Positions 1-10,910 of a stretch of DNA of 15,499 nt are shown piece after piece. The position numbers and the translations under genes are program-made. A model generated the notes under the pieces. The model did not search any database. It had not been told where the DNA came from and was given only the letters and a program-made list of their open reading frames with translations. How positions within the stretch are numbered: position 1 is the first letter of the stretch; each line of letters opens with the position of its first letter. The DNA is from Smittium culicis (taxonomy: Eukaryota; Kickxellomycota; Harpellomycetes; Harpellales; Legeriomycetaceae): contig LSSN01001570.1 of NCBI GenBank assembly GCA_001970855.1, positions 1 through 15,499 of the forward strand, given 5' to 3'.

Positions 1-3000
1 TTTCTTTTTTTTTTGCGTTTTATTTTTATAGAAATTAAAAAAAAAATACAGAAAATTAAAAAGAAAAAATTCATGAGACTCAGATTGAATTATAGGAAAT
101 AATATATTTATTTTTAAGCTTTTACGATAAGAGAAAGTAAATTATATAGAAATGATATTATATAAATTTTTTTAAACTTTATCATAACCATTCTAAGAAA
201 ATTTGATTTACATTAAAAAATAATAAAATGATTCTAATTAGTATTTTATTCTTTAATTTGGAAATCTGAATCGTAAAATTTCTTTTATTATAGCACTGTT
301 TCCTATTTATACTTTCTTATTAATATTTAATATCATATATTAAATGAATAAAGCAAATTTGGTTTTAATCGATTTTGGTTGATTAATTTTATTATATTAT
401 AATATTGTTGTAATTTTTTTTTCTGTGACAAATTATATGAGTTAGATTTTCCTCATTAATTATCATATCGGACGTTTATATTATAGAATTGACTAAATGA
501 AAAAAATTAAAAAAGGTTTAAAATATTTTTTGTAAATATTTGTTTAATATTTTATTTTTAAATAAATTATGAATAATTTAGTATTGATTTGAAATATTTA
601 TATTATAATTAAGTCTGATTAAATTAACATATTTTTTTTTGAAAAATTGAATTTCCAGATTTTCTATGTACATTTATCTTATCTAAAGACCCATGAAAAT
701 TCATTAAATATATATATTAATATTACCTGAATTTATTATATACAAAAAATCATGATATCTATCCTATTTAACTTTTTAATAATAAAAATTCAATTAATTA
801 AAAAGAAAATTGTATCAAATTAAGTGAATTAAATTAAAGAAATTATTATCAATTTCCTTTTTCATATACTAATCAATCAATATCTGGGTTATTTTTTACT
901 ACTTTATGATTTAATAAGAATATATTTCTTGAATTTTTACTAAAATAGCTTTTATTATGATAAATATGAATGATAACTGTAATAATATTCAATTTATTGC
1001 AATATTAAAACTCATATAATTTCAAATTAACAATAAGTGTTTCTTTAAAATAATTAATAAATTAAAAAATTTCATCATAAGTTATTAGGTGCAGAATTTT
1101 TTAAAATAATAAGCTACTATATAATCACACGAAGAACTTTTTTTTTAAATACCATATTAAAAATGTGTACTGATTTTGTCATAAACTATAGACTGATATT
1201 TTTTATGTTCAAAACACTAATATTTTAATAAAAATATGGCTTGTTTTAAGGTTAAAACATCAAAACGATATTTTTAAAGTATTTATCAAACGAGAAATTG
1301 TGAAAAAAAAAGTATAGATTAATTAATTAGCCATTAACTAGTACTATGAAAATAATCCGATTAGCTTTATTAAGAATTTTAACAAAATGATTTATCTAAT
1401 ATTGATGATTTCAAGTGTTTTGATAAATCAAAATCCGAAATTTAATACTATTGTTATGCTATTTTTAATATTTTTAAAATAATAATGAAGACTTTCACCC
1501 AAAAAAATTTTTTTATAACGTGTCTATCGGAATTTTTTTAATTTTAGAAAAATAAAGAAAGTTAGACTCAAAATATGAATCCTATTATAGTTAATACTAA
1601 TTTATACTGCTACTAGTATTAAATTTAAATATAATATATATTCATTTCTAAAAATTATAGAGTATAGAATTTATATAATAGCCAATATAATTTAAAAATA
1701 TTAAAAAATATTTATAAACTTTGAAACTCAGAAAATATATTTATTCGCGACTATATTTCATATATTTAGCTTAAAAAAGCTCTATGTATATAAATTATAT
1801 TAAAACTAAGCTATTTATTATAAAAATGTTTAAAAATCTATATTATTGAATGTTTTTTTAAATTTTTGGCATTAATGTTTCAAAAGCTCATCAGAATATA
1901 TACAAGAATCTTTTCAAAAATTTTATGGTTCAAGAATTATAAGTTTATAGAGAAAATTATTCGGTATATGTGAAATTAATTAATTAATTAATTTCGAGAG
2001 GGTGATTTTTCACGAAATTATAAAATAATATGATTTATAAATGTCCTCATTATCGATAATTTGTACATTGATACATTATAAACAATGAGTAATATACTTT
2101 CTATTTTATGCCATCGAAATATTTAAATATTTTACTTCATTTATGTACATAAAAAGTGTTACGATTATCATTGGATAAAATATTCAGATTTACAAATAGT
2201 TAAAAATTTTATATTTAGACTTCATGATTTTAGCTATAAATACTAAAAAATTGTAGGAACAGTATTCAATTATCGATATTACTTTTACAAAGGTATATAA
2301 AAGGATCAGTGGCTGGGGCATAATTTTTCTACAAGTTCATTTATTATAAATCAATATTCGCGCTAAAGGTATCAAATAATAATGCAATTATTGGGTTTAG
2401 ATATTTCTTTATCATTTTAAAATCCAGGTACTATACTGAAAATAAATCAAATACAGTTTTGGATGCTTAATCAACGTATATACATCTTATGTAGTATTAG
2501 CTTGCCTTTTGGGTCAAAAATAATTCTTTGAATTATTAAAAAAATAAAAGTGCAAATTATTTTTTAATAAGTTTTTTTTTACATCTTATTCATGAGTATT
2601 AAAGTATCATATATTATATCAGTAACACATAAAAAAAAAATATTGCTATATCGTGTAAAAAGTATAATTGTAAATATAAATATAACCATAAATCAAGAGT
2701 TAGTATCAAAAAGTTATAGTCACATCTTCATATACTTTAGTATAAACTAATATAATATAGAAATATAATACATATATAGTACATGAATCATTTTTACTTT
2801 AGTTAAATTTTATTCTACTGTTCAATAATCATTCAAGAAAATTGAGCCTATAGGCGAATACTCATCTCTTTGAGGCTTATATCGAAAGAATTATAAAATC
2901 TAAGTATATAATTCATGATCATTGATTAATGAATCTATTTTTAATTTTTCAAAAAAAAAAGTTGATTGATAACAATAAATTAAACTTTGTGGTCATCAAT

Positions 3001-4586
3001 ATATTAAAAAATAATATGTTGTGAAACTCATAGCACAAAAAAAATATTCATATGTATAATTTAATCGATTTTTAAATTTAAAACGAATTTAGTTGCGGAA
3101 TTAAAAGAATTAAATATTCAATATAAATAGACATATGTTTATTTTACATAATGCAACAATACTTAATAAATATGTAAAAGAATGTTCAATTCCATTATAT
3201 TTTTTAATTTATACATAAAAAAAACGCTGATTTACCGTATAAGACTGAAGTTGTGAATACTTTTAAGAATCATTTATATTCCAACTAATACTACGAATAA
3301 ACTAATAAAATTAATCACGATAATCCTCAACCAAAGTATATATCATTTTTTTTTAGATATTTGATCGGATTACATGAAAAATCAATTAATTCAGGGTTTC
3401 ATATTTTTAATTTTAAATTTATTACCTGGGAATAAGCTTTTGCTATTATGTTATAATTTTTTTTCTCGACTAGAATTTCAAAATTATTTGTATTGATAAA
3501 GTTGTGATAATATTTAATATTTTTATAAGTCAATAATTAAAATTTCTCATACTAACATAATGTACAGATACTTGATTTTCATTAATAAGATCTAATTTGA
3601 TGATATGGAAATTACAGTAAATTTTAGCTCTAATTCTGAGAATAATACAAAAAAAGTGCATATTTAATGTAAAATAGTGCTTTATCTAGTGTTTATGTAA
3701 GAAAATATGTGATAAATGCTTCTAATATTTTTAATTTTTCTCTGTTTAACCCAATTTCTTATATGATTTTTACTTACATGTTAATCACATCAATTTTTCT
3801 CTTCATTTTTAAAATTTGATGGCTTTATATCCGTGAGTCGGTGATTAGTTACATATCAAACAAAAATTATCTGTTTTTTTCTCCATCATAGTTGTTTTTA
3901 AAATTTAAAAGTACTAAAAAGACTCTATTCGTTTAATAATCTTGAGCGTGTTATACAAATTAAAACTATATACAATTGATCTAGCGGAAATTACAAAAAT
4001 AAATAATAAAAAATAAAATATAAAAATACCAATAAAAAATCTATTTTAATGGATCTAAATGTTAAAATAATTTTAATTACAATATATTTAATTTATGAAA
4101 ATGATATTGAGGATAAAAACAAAAGTGCTTCAATCTTTAAACATATTCTTGAAACATAGTCCATTTTACAGTGGACATAGAATATCTAAATTTATTGAGT
4201 AGTTCTGAGGTCAGTTTAAAAATACTTTCTTATATTATTTACCAGATTATAGTGTATATTTAATAATATCGCTAATTCAATAAAAATAATTCCGCTGGAA
4301 TTTTATATTTCTATTATTTTTGTAATATGGAGTATTGCGTCTCATTAATTATAGAAACTGGATACTATATTCAATTAAATCGAATTAATATCAGATATGA
4401 TATTCATAAGCTAATTTTCTTTTACAAATAGACTTTAAATATATGATTCAGTAATATAATAGATCGATGGTGAATATTTTAGAAAAAGACGGATGTAAAG
4501 CGCAGATATCTCGAATATCTAAACTAGACAATCATTTCATGAGAAAGGCTATTTTTTAGTGAACAAAGCTGCGAGCCGTTATTAGT
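1..4586. other. Gene-free, extremely AT-rich block
   Basis: No gene is supported here on either strand. Stop codons are dense in all six frames, and no open frame reaches about 60 codons. The sequence is dominated by A and T runs, TTAA and ATAT words, with very few CG-containing stretches. I looked for tRNA B-box-like words, snRNA-like cores, long terminal repeats and transposase remnants and saw none I could defend. Small local exceptions are a 24-base palindrome at 1972-1995 and a TATA-like word followed by a G-rich stretch at 2294-2320. The block could be ordinary AT-rich intergenic DNA, a decayed transposon graveyard, or part of an AT-rich centromeric or subtelomeric region. The sequence alone does not decide between these. 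Confidence 0.7.
1972..1995. repeat. Perfect 24-base palindrome of TTAA units
   Basis: GAAA, four tandem TTAA units, then TTTC. The 24 bases equal their own reverse complement. It sits inside the AT-rich gene-free block. A TTAA run like this could form a small cruciform and would be a target for TTAA-specific transposases, but no insertion is seen in it. In DNA this AT-rich, such palindromes arise easily by chance or by slippage. Confidence 0.8.
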
Positions 4587-4776
4587 TTACTCTTTCCCGA
4601 CCATTACTCTTAAAAAAAACGAATTTATTGATTAGTTTATGAATTATAAGATAATTTATTATTTGCTGCTATGCTACTGGCTAACCAACATTTCTTAAGG
4701 CCTCGGAATTAAAATATTTTAATTTAACAGAGTTGGATATTTCGGTATACCAAAGTAGTCAGTTGTTATTAGTTAA
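4587..4776 (+). mobile_element. Decayed TTAA-flanked MITE, copy D (about 190 bp)
   Basis: This is the most distant member of the short transposon family seen at 12412-13268. It begins with TTAC followed by TCTTTCCCGACCATTACTC, a degraded form of the family end TTAA-CCCTTTCCC. It contains the family core words TTTGCTGCTAT (4662-4672), GCTAACCAA (4680-4688) and CCTCGGAATT (4701-4710) in the same order and spacing as copy A. It ends near AGTTAA (4771-4776). There is no coding capacity. Length agrees with the other copies once their inserts are removed. The right end is degenerate, so that boundary is approximate. Confidence 0.65.
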
Positions 4777-5192
4777 ATAGTTTAAATACTAGGATCATTA
4801 AAATATTGAGGCTCCAAAATTTACAGCAATTCTAAAAAGATCTATAGTAAATTATGAGTTGATAATTAATTGCATGTTTAAAAATAGTGCTTTTGAAATG
4901 CTTGTTTGAGATTTTGGTAGTGTTAGATAATGAATAGCCAATGATTGACCGCAATTTTTTAGAATTATGAGGGGGTTGTAAAAATTATATCCCTATTGAC
5001 CAGAATGACTTATAAATCATCACTTCAACAAAGTTCCAGCGAATAAAAACGAAATAGCCATTTCAATTATAGAGAAACGTCGCGAAATTTTATATTTGAG
5101 AGAAATAATGAACTAAAAACCTGAGGGAATAAACTTTAGGATAGATTGCGTCCCTACTTAAATCCTGAGTTTTATTTGTATCAATTATTATA
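4777..5192. other. Upstream spacer of the GYP1 gene
   Basis: This stretch lies between the decayed MITE and the first GYP1 codon. It is less AT-rich than the block to its left and should hold the GYP1 promoter and 5' leader. One CCAAT word occurs near 4938. I see no convincing TATA box at a fixed distance and no open reading frame. The boundary between promoter and leader cannot be placed without transcript data. Confidence 0.4.
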
Positions 5193-7412
5193 ATGTCAAA
5201 CTCAAATCAAAATTGGCAAACATTCATTGATTTTGGACTAACAAAAACGAACAGCGATTCCACTAAAAAGAACACATTCTGGAAAAGGCAGACCCAATGG
5301 TCATTCTTGAGGTATTTTTAGCCACATATTCCTAATTTTAAGAAAAAGAGCTTAATTATACACAATATTGCGATTTAAATATTTTCAAATCCATTTCTTT
5401 CAATTATTCCAGCATTGAATCAGATTTTAAAGCCGGAATTTTGGCGAAAGAAAGCAAAAATCCGCCAAAAAACAAATCAATGAAAAACGATGGAGTTTTA
5501 GCTTTTAATCAAAACTTCGCTCCTTTGAAAATTATGTAAATATATCCTACATTGAATTTTTCCTTCATTATTTAATATACCCAGATAATATACCGCTTTT
5601 TAAAAAAATTTTAATACGTTAGGAAAAGAGAGCCCGAAATTGATATTACTAGTATGGTAAACCAAATTCCAGCAAGAATTTCAAGTTCAATCAACGCTGA
5701 AAATATTAATGTACAAGAAATATCCAGAGGAATTAGTGATTCTTCTATCGAAAATTCAGAAATATCTAAAAGTTCTCTTGAATTAAGTAAATTAATTTTA
5801 TTTATGATTTAGCTATAAAAATATGCACACTAATCTCGCTATGCTCTTTATTTCATTTTTATTTACATATAAACCGAATGCTTAATTTAGAAGAATCAGA
5901 TATTAACAATTACAAATCGAGTGAGAAGGCAAAATACTCAAAGTTCAAGACAGTCCTGGATTGTCCCAGTGTTGAAATGGGTATTTTACTAAATATTTAA
6001 TCTATCCCCTACTCTTTAATAAAGTATGTGATTTAAAATTTAAAATTTCATATAGAACTACTGCAAAAATTAAGCTGGAGTGGAATCCCTAAGCAATACA
6101 GGCCAGAATCATGGCAAATATTAATGGTAGCCATTTATTAATAATAGTACAATAAATGTCAAATTATCAATTGATTTTCTTAAAAAGCATTTTTAATTTA
6201 AACTCATTTCTTATTTTTTTCACTAGGGATATCTTCCAAGCAATATGAAGAGGCGAGAAAAGGCGATTATACGCAAACGGAAAGAGTATGAGTCTTGTTT
6301 AGAAAATATATTTACAGATAAGCAAGACACTTTAGACAAAGTGATCTGGCATCAGATTTCCATTGATATTCCTAGAACATACCCAAAAATTTATTATTTC
6401 AGAAATGAAACTATACAGAGTGTAATTTGATTATAAATCGATATCATTGCTAAAATTTTAACATAATTTGTTTTAATTAATCTATAATATATTTTTTTGT
6501 AATATATTTTAGAGCTTGTCGCGTGTTTTATATTGTTGGGCGTCTAGGCATCCAGCTAGTGGTTATGTGCAAGGAATAAACGACTTAGCGTCTGTAATAT
6601 ACTCTGTATTTCTATCTCGCCACACAGGTAAAATATCATTTCTTTTCGATTGCTACTCCTTATTTTATTTTTGTAAAATTAGTAGTATTAATTGAATTAT
6701 AAATTATATTGGTTTAGGCTACGACGTATTAAACATAAGCGACGAGCAGATTAGTGCAGTCGGGGAGAAAATCATAAATGAAGTCGAAGCAGATTGTTAT
6801 TGGTGTTTGACAAACTTACTTGACAAAATCCATGACAGTTACACTTTTTCACAACCAGGAATTCAGAGGCAAATAATAAAACTTAAAGATTTAATTTCAT
6901 CAATTAACCGTAGGTCATCTTAATTTTATATTACCAACATTTTAAATCGTTTAATTTTGGAATATTTTCATATGAGTAAAAAGTTCATAAACTTTATTAA
7001 TACTAACAAATATATTTATATTCTTTAATTATCTCTTGCCAATCCTTAAAAAAAATATATAGCAAAATTATTCAGTCATTTAAGAAACGAAAATATCGAG
7101 TTTATGCAATTTTCGTTCCGATGGTTTAATTGTTTGCTGACGAGAGAGTTTCCATTAGACAAAATCGTCCGCATCTGGGATACGTACTTGAGCGAGATCG
7201 ATGGATTTGATACTTTCCACTTGTACTGCTGCGTCGCGCTGCTGCTAAAGTTTAGCAACCAGCTGCTAGCCATGGATTTTCAAGAAATTATTTTGTTCTT
7301 GCAAGGACTAGACACTGAGCTTGATAAGTGGCCTTCTAGCGAAGTCGACTTGCTACTTTCAGAAGCGTACATGTACAAGTGTTTGTACTTCAACAATAAC
7401 AGTAACAACTAG
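5193..7412 (+). CDS. TBC-domain Rab GTPase-activating protein, Gyp1/TBC1D22 family (9 exons, 472 aa)
   Basis: Exons by splice signals and reading frame: 5193-5311, 5413-5535, 5623-5786, 5891-5980, 6056-6126, 6227-6421, 6513-6627, 6718-6909, 7063-7412. They join in frame to 472 residues ending in TAG. All introns are GT-AG, 75 to 153 bases long. The protein would stimulate GTP hydrolysis by Golgi Rabs (Ypt1/Rab1 in yeast Gyp1). Residues 1 to about 150 are polar and probably disordered. The TBC domain runs from about 173 (WSGIP) to past 396 (IWD, 394-396). Both catalytic fingers are present: IxxDxxR with Arg239, and YVQG with Gln274. The arrangement ISIDIPRTYP, then LYCWASRHPASGYVQGIND, is typical of the Gyp1/TBC1D22 subgroup rather than other TBC proteins. 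The start is the first in-frame ATG before the polar N-terminus; a short extra 5' exon cannot be excluded. It converges on TAF11. Confidence 0.92.
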
Positions 7413-7866
7413 TACAAAATTCATAAATATCTAACTTGGATGACATTAAATTGAAACTTTATTTAATTTTTTTAATTCATAAAAGTTCGTTTCATTTTTT
7501 CTCTTCTAGGTTAAAATTACAATATTATTATCTTTTTTTTCTATGTTTTTAAAAAAAACGAAAATCTAACAAATAGTAGAATATTTTTTCTTCATAAATT
7601 AGAATATGCCATTGGTTATATTTAAATATATTAAAGACGTTATTTTCTTTTAGATGAGTTGCTGGTAAAAGATTTGTAATTGTGGTTAATATATGTTTAA
7701 TCATTTTTAATAAGAAATTGAATTAGTTAAATATCTATTTAAAAAAGAATGAAAAATGTAAAGGTAGGGGTGGGTTGCAGATAAAAGACGTATCAGCTAA
7801 ATAAAATAAAAGTAAATATTTGGAGAGGGTTGAATTAAAATACAAAAAAAGAAAAATAGAAGGGGT
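7413..7866. other. Convergent 3' spacer between GYP1 and TAF11
   Basis: This spacer holds the 3' ends of both genes. It is AT-rich with no supported gene. AATAAA-like words occur on the + strand around 7799-7810, and one TTTATT word (AATAAA on the - strand) lies at 7458-7463. If those are used, the two 3' UTRs would overlap through most of the spacer. That is inference from short words that are common in AT-rich DNA. Confidence 0.4.
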
Positions 7867-9236
7867 TCAAAAGTCAGACTCGTTCCGGAGATTGTACCTT
7901 CGGTATGCTTCAATTAAGTGGTTGGGTTGGATGGGCAGATCATGCTGACCTTGTTCATTTTTGATCATGATAGCAAGCTCGACGATTTCGCCGACGAAGA
8001 TTTTGCCGAAACCAGCGATGACGAAGGAGACGGTCTGCGATATTTGCTGGTTGAGGATGGACGAACATAGTTTTTTGATTGAGGATTTGTTTAGACCTGT
8101 TCTTCGGTATACCTCGTACCTCTGATGTTGCTCAGAATCGAATAAGTCTAGGATTTCCCTTTTTAATTTTTTTTTTTGAAATAATTAAAAAAATTAGGAA
8201 AAAGAAAATCTTGATGGTTTTATAAGGAAGAAAAAAAAAGTAAATAAATATAGGGGGAATGTGCGTACTTTATTTCTTGCTTTGATTGTTTTTTTATGTT
8301 GAACTGTTCATCGACTGAGTAGGTGTATGAGCGGGATTCATTAGGGTCGAGGTCCTGGTCCATATTTTCGTCAGGAGGAGAGTCGTCAGTGCCGATGATA
8401 GTTTTCGATTTAGATTTTAGCCTTTTGGAATCAATCATGCTACTATCGGAATCTACGTCGCTCGACAGCATGTTTAAGTTGTCATTAATTCTGGAGCGGG
8501 GATCAAGGTTTGAAGAAGTATTTTGGTTGCTTGAGCCGTAGTGGGAATTTGAAGATTTTGAGAAGTCCGAAATTGAGCCTGAATTGTTTGAAAGCTTAGA
8601 AGAAGGGGATAAATTCCGCGAAGCTGAGGAGTTCGAGCCTGGGACTTTGAGCGAGTTAGAATGGTGGGAGATCTGGCCGTAGTACGCGGCTTTTTTGGAA
8701 GAGCCAGGGGTAGGATTTGGGGCAGCGATGACGGAAATTTTGGGAGTTCTTACACGCGAGTTTGAGTTGGAAATAACGGGTCTATTATCGACAAACATGA
8801 GCTTTTTTTTAACGATGACAGGTGGCGGGGCGAGCCCAGTGAGTGTGATTGTTTTTGTGGTTTTTACAAAGACAGATTTTGAGGTTGAGCCCGACATGGC
8901 ATTGCTGGAGCCGCGGCCACGACCACGGCCTCTACCACGACCGCCCCTGCCTGAAGAACCAGGCCGTCCCCGGCCCGAGGGGGAAGGATGCGAAGAAAAG
9001 TTCCTGGCAGCTGAAATGCCTTTATTGATTGGATCGAGCTTCGAGAATCGCGAAGATCGAATTGAATTTCTGAAGCCTGCTAAGCCTTTAGCGAGCGGGT
9101 TTTGGGCAAGGGGCGTGCTCGAAGGGAGCGAAGGTTTTGCATTGCTATTCGCGTTTAGTTTAGAGGATTCGGAGGTTTTCGGGGTTGAAGATGCATTTGG
9201 AGAGGAGCCTGGAGGCTTTGAGTCGGAATTGTTCAT
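7867..9236 (-). CDS. TAF11: TFIID subunit TAF11 with an RG-rich N-terminal extension (2 exons, 419 aa)
   Basis: On the minus strand, exon 1 is 9236 down to 8269 and exon 2 is 8158 down to 7867, joined across a 110-base intron (GTACGC ... AAAAAG) to 419 residues. TAF11 pairs with TAF13 through a histone-like fold in TFIID and contacts TBP during RNA polymerase II preinitiation-complex assembly. The second exon gives the diagnostic fold: QRYEVYRRT (335-343), then a helix with SSIKKLCSSI, then GFGKIFVGEIVELA (372-385), and LIEAYRRYNL at the end. These match the family pattern of RYExYRR and K(I/V)FVGE. Residues 1 to about 320 are Ser/Asn/Pro-rich and look disordered, with an Arg-Gly run at 88-109 (GRGRGRGRG core). 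An acidic patch lies at about 256-300. Human TAF11 is about 211 residues, so this form is long. The frame continues past the splice donor to a stop at 8220, but that tail lacks the histone fold. Confidence 0.9.
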
Positions 9237-9396
9237 TAATTGAGCAGAGTTTTTTGTTTTTTGTTTTTTGTACCTATATATAATTGTAAGGAAGGGTAAC
9301 TATAAGTGTTATTTATTTTTGAAATTGACGAAAAAAGACTTTTTTTCTTTAAACTTGGAATAAATAATTCAATTTTCGACTCAGCAGAAAACAACG

Positions 9397-9557
9397 ATTG
9401 GTTATTGGCCAATAAATTAAAGATGAAGATATTAAGAAATAATGTAGCCAATTATTTCTATAAATTTTTGTTGCGAGCCAATAAACAGAATATATTAATT
9501 TATTTTGTAGAAGAAAAAGTAATATTTTCCAGCCAATAAATGAAAAGTATTAATTGG
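9397..9557. promoter_or_regulatory. CCAAT-box cluster in the TAF11/GMF divergent promoter
   Basis: Seven CCAAT pentamers lie within 161 bases of the 433-base spacer between the divergent TAF11 and GMF starts. CCAAT occurs at 9409, 9448, 9478 and 9533, and ATTGG (the reverse strand) at 9397, 9404 and 9553. The four forward boxes share the context GCCAAT(A/T)A. Boxes 9404-9408 and 9409-9413 abut to form the perfect palindrome TTATTGGCCAATAA (9402-9415). CCAAT is the binding site of the NF-Y/HAP complex, which is often found in bidirectional promoters. Binding here is inference. Frames that remain open across this area on both strands have no recognisable protein content. Confidence 0.6.
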
Positions 9558-9669
9558 TTGGATTTCTAAGAAATATATTTTTTTGGGGTTTAAAAAAAAA
9601 AGCTAAAACAGATAATAGAGAATGTTTGTTAATAGATTGTCGTTACTAATTCATTCAAGAGGAAAAAAA

Positions 9670-10709
9670 ATGGTAAGCTTTCTATAAAATATGGCAAGAA
9701 TATAGTAGATTTCTACAATGCGCAAGTCCTGTACTATAAATTCTACGATCTCAGACATACATTTATTTCTGATTTTTGCAGTTTTTTTTAAATTAAATTA
9801 AAAATAATATTTGTATGGTTATATAGTCAGTTGTATGTAAAATCGATAGCCGTGTGAAATCCGAGATTTCCAAGTTTTTCAGGGCAAAAAATGGCGTGTA
9901 TTTTAATGCGTATTTTGGTAAATTCAAAAATTTCAAAATTTTAATAGCCATATAGTTTGAACTAGTGTATCATTATGATACACAAAAAAAAATTTCGGAA
10001 ATAGTTTAATCGTTAAAAGTACATTTTCGAGATAAGAAAACTCTACTATATTTTTCAGTAAAATATAAAGATTACTTGGAGATGGAGGCTGGAGATATGC
10101 GTATATGAAAAAAAAATAAGGATGGTGGGAGTATTTATAGCAGCTGTAATCTTAAAATATTAATAAAATTTAAAATAGCAAAAATCGATAAAGCTAGCCA
10201 AATGATAGTCCCAGACCAACTTCTTATGGACACACCCATTGAGGATATAGTAGAAGAGTTTCCAGATCATTCGCCACGATACTTGATATTGACATACAAG
10301 GTCACAAAATTTACCATAAGATATAAGAAACAAAAATTCTTTTAATAAATCACTTTTATATATTTACCACAATTAGTAGTTTATAACTTTAAACAATTAT
10401 TTTATAATATCTGTTATTTTATAATGTCACTAGATGGTTACAGGCGAAGGTCGCGTTACTTACCCATTAGTATTCATATACTACTGCCCACCAACCAGTA
10501 AGCAATATATTTATAAATATTTGTTGTGTAAAGAAAAATTAAACAATATAAATATATCTATAGGCACTCCAGAGATGATGATGCTGTATGCGAGCAGTCA
10601 GCAAATGTTCCAAAACGAGATGAATTTGGGTAAAGCGTACAGTTTGAGCGATAGTAGCGACTTGACAGAGGAATGGATAACTGAAAAGCTAAGAAAGTTC
10701 GGGAACTAA
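9670..10709 (+). CDS. GMF1: Glia maturation factor family, ADF-H domain Arp2/3 debranching protein (5 exons, 141 aa)
   Basis: Exons: 9670-9672, 9827-9917, 10179-10300, 10434-10497, 10564-10709. They join in frame to 141 residues, against 142 in human GMF-beta. The first coding exon is only the start codon (ATG followed by GTAAGC). The acceptor at 9826 is the only nearby one that keeps frame; using the AG at 9830 hits a stop. The protein is one ADF-homology domain. Family landmarks in order are MSVVCKID at the start, AKIDKASQ (32-39), FPDHSPRYLILTYK (59-72), GEGRVTYPLVFIYYCPP (76-92), PEMMMLYAS (96-104) and LTEEWITEKL near the C-terminus. GMF proteins bind Arp2/3 and dismantle actin branches instead of severing filaments like cofilin. 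The YPL-IYY-P block and the LTEEW ending separate it from cofilin. The gene is divergent from TAF11 and convergent with the GET2-like gene. Confidence 0.9.
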
Positions 10710-10910
10710 ATCGGAAAATAAACTGCAAAACTATATTATAGATTTTTCGATATCCAAACGGATGGAATTTAGTAGTTAGCTTGAATGATTTATAAATTCA
10801 GACCATTAGAAATAGTGAACATTGATAATAAATCTAGACTAAATGTGTAAAAAAAAAAGAAGGATAATAGTAAACATAAGTGTATTTTGTAGGGTAAATG
10901 GAATGTAAAG
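10710..10910. terminator. Convergent 3' spacer with polyadenylation-signal-like words
   Basis: This spacer lies between the GMF stop and the stop of the opposing GET2-like gene. Two AATAAA words on the + strand, at 10717-10722 and 10827-10832, are well placed to serve GMF. No equivalent hexamer is seen close to the GET2-like stop on the minus strand. The assignment is inference from a common AT-rich hexamer. Confidence 0.4.

Noticed and set aside
8323..9243. Plus-strand open frames at 8323-8541 and 8695-9243
   Set aside because: They lie entirely antisense to TAF11 exon 1. Their Pro-Arg-rich text is the mirror of the RG-box codons, and the opposite strand joins a real histone fold.
9236..9539. 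Open frames at 9236-9451 (minus) and 9306-9539 (plus) in the TAF11/GMF spacer
   Set aside because: They overlap each other on opposite strands, show no domain or compositional sign of coding, and fall over the CCAAT cluster.
9918..10178. A possible extra GMF exon within the 261-base second intron
   Set aside because: The flanking exons already join in frame at Ala32 to give 141 residues, the usual GMF length, so nothing is missing.
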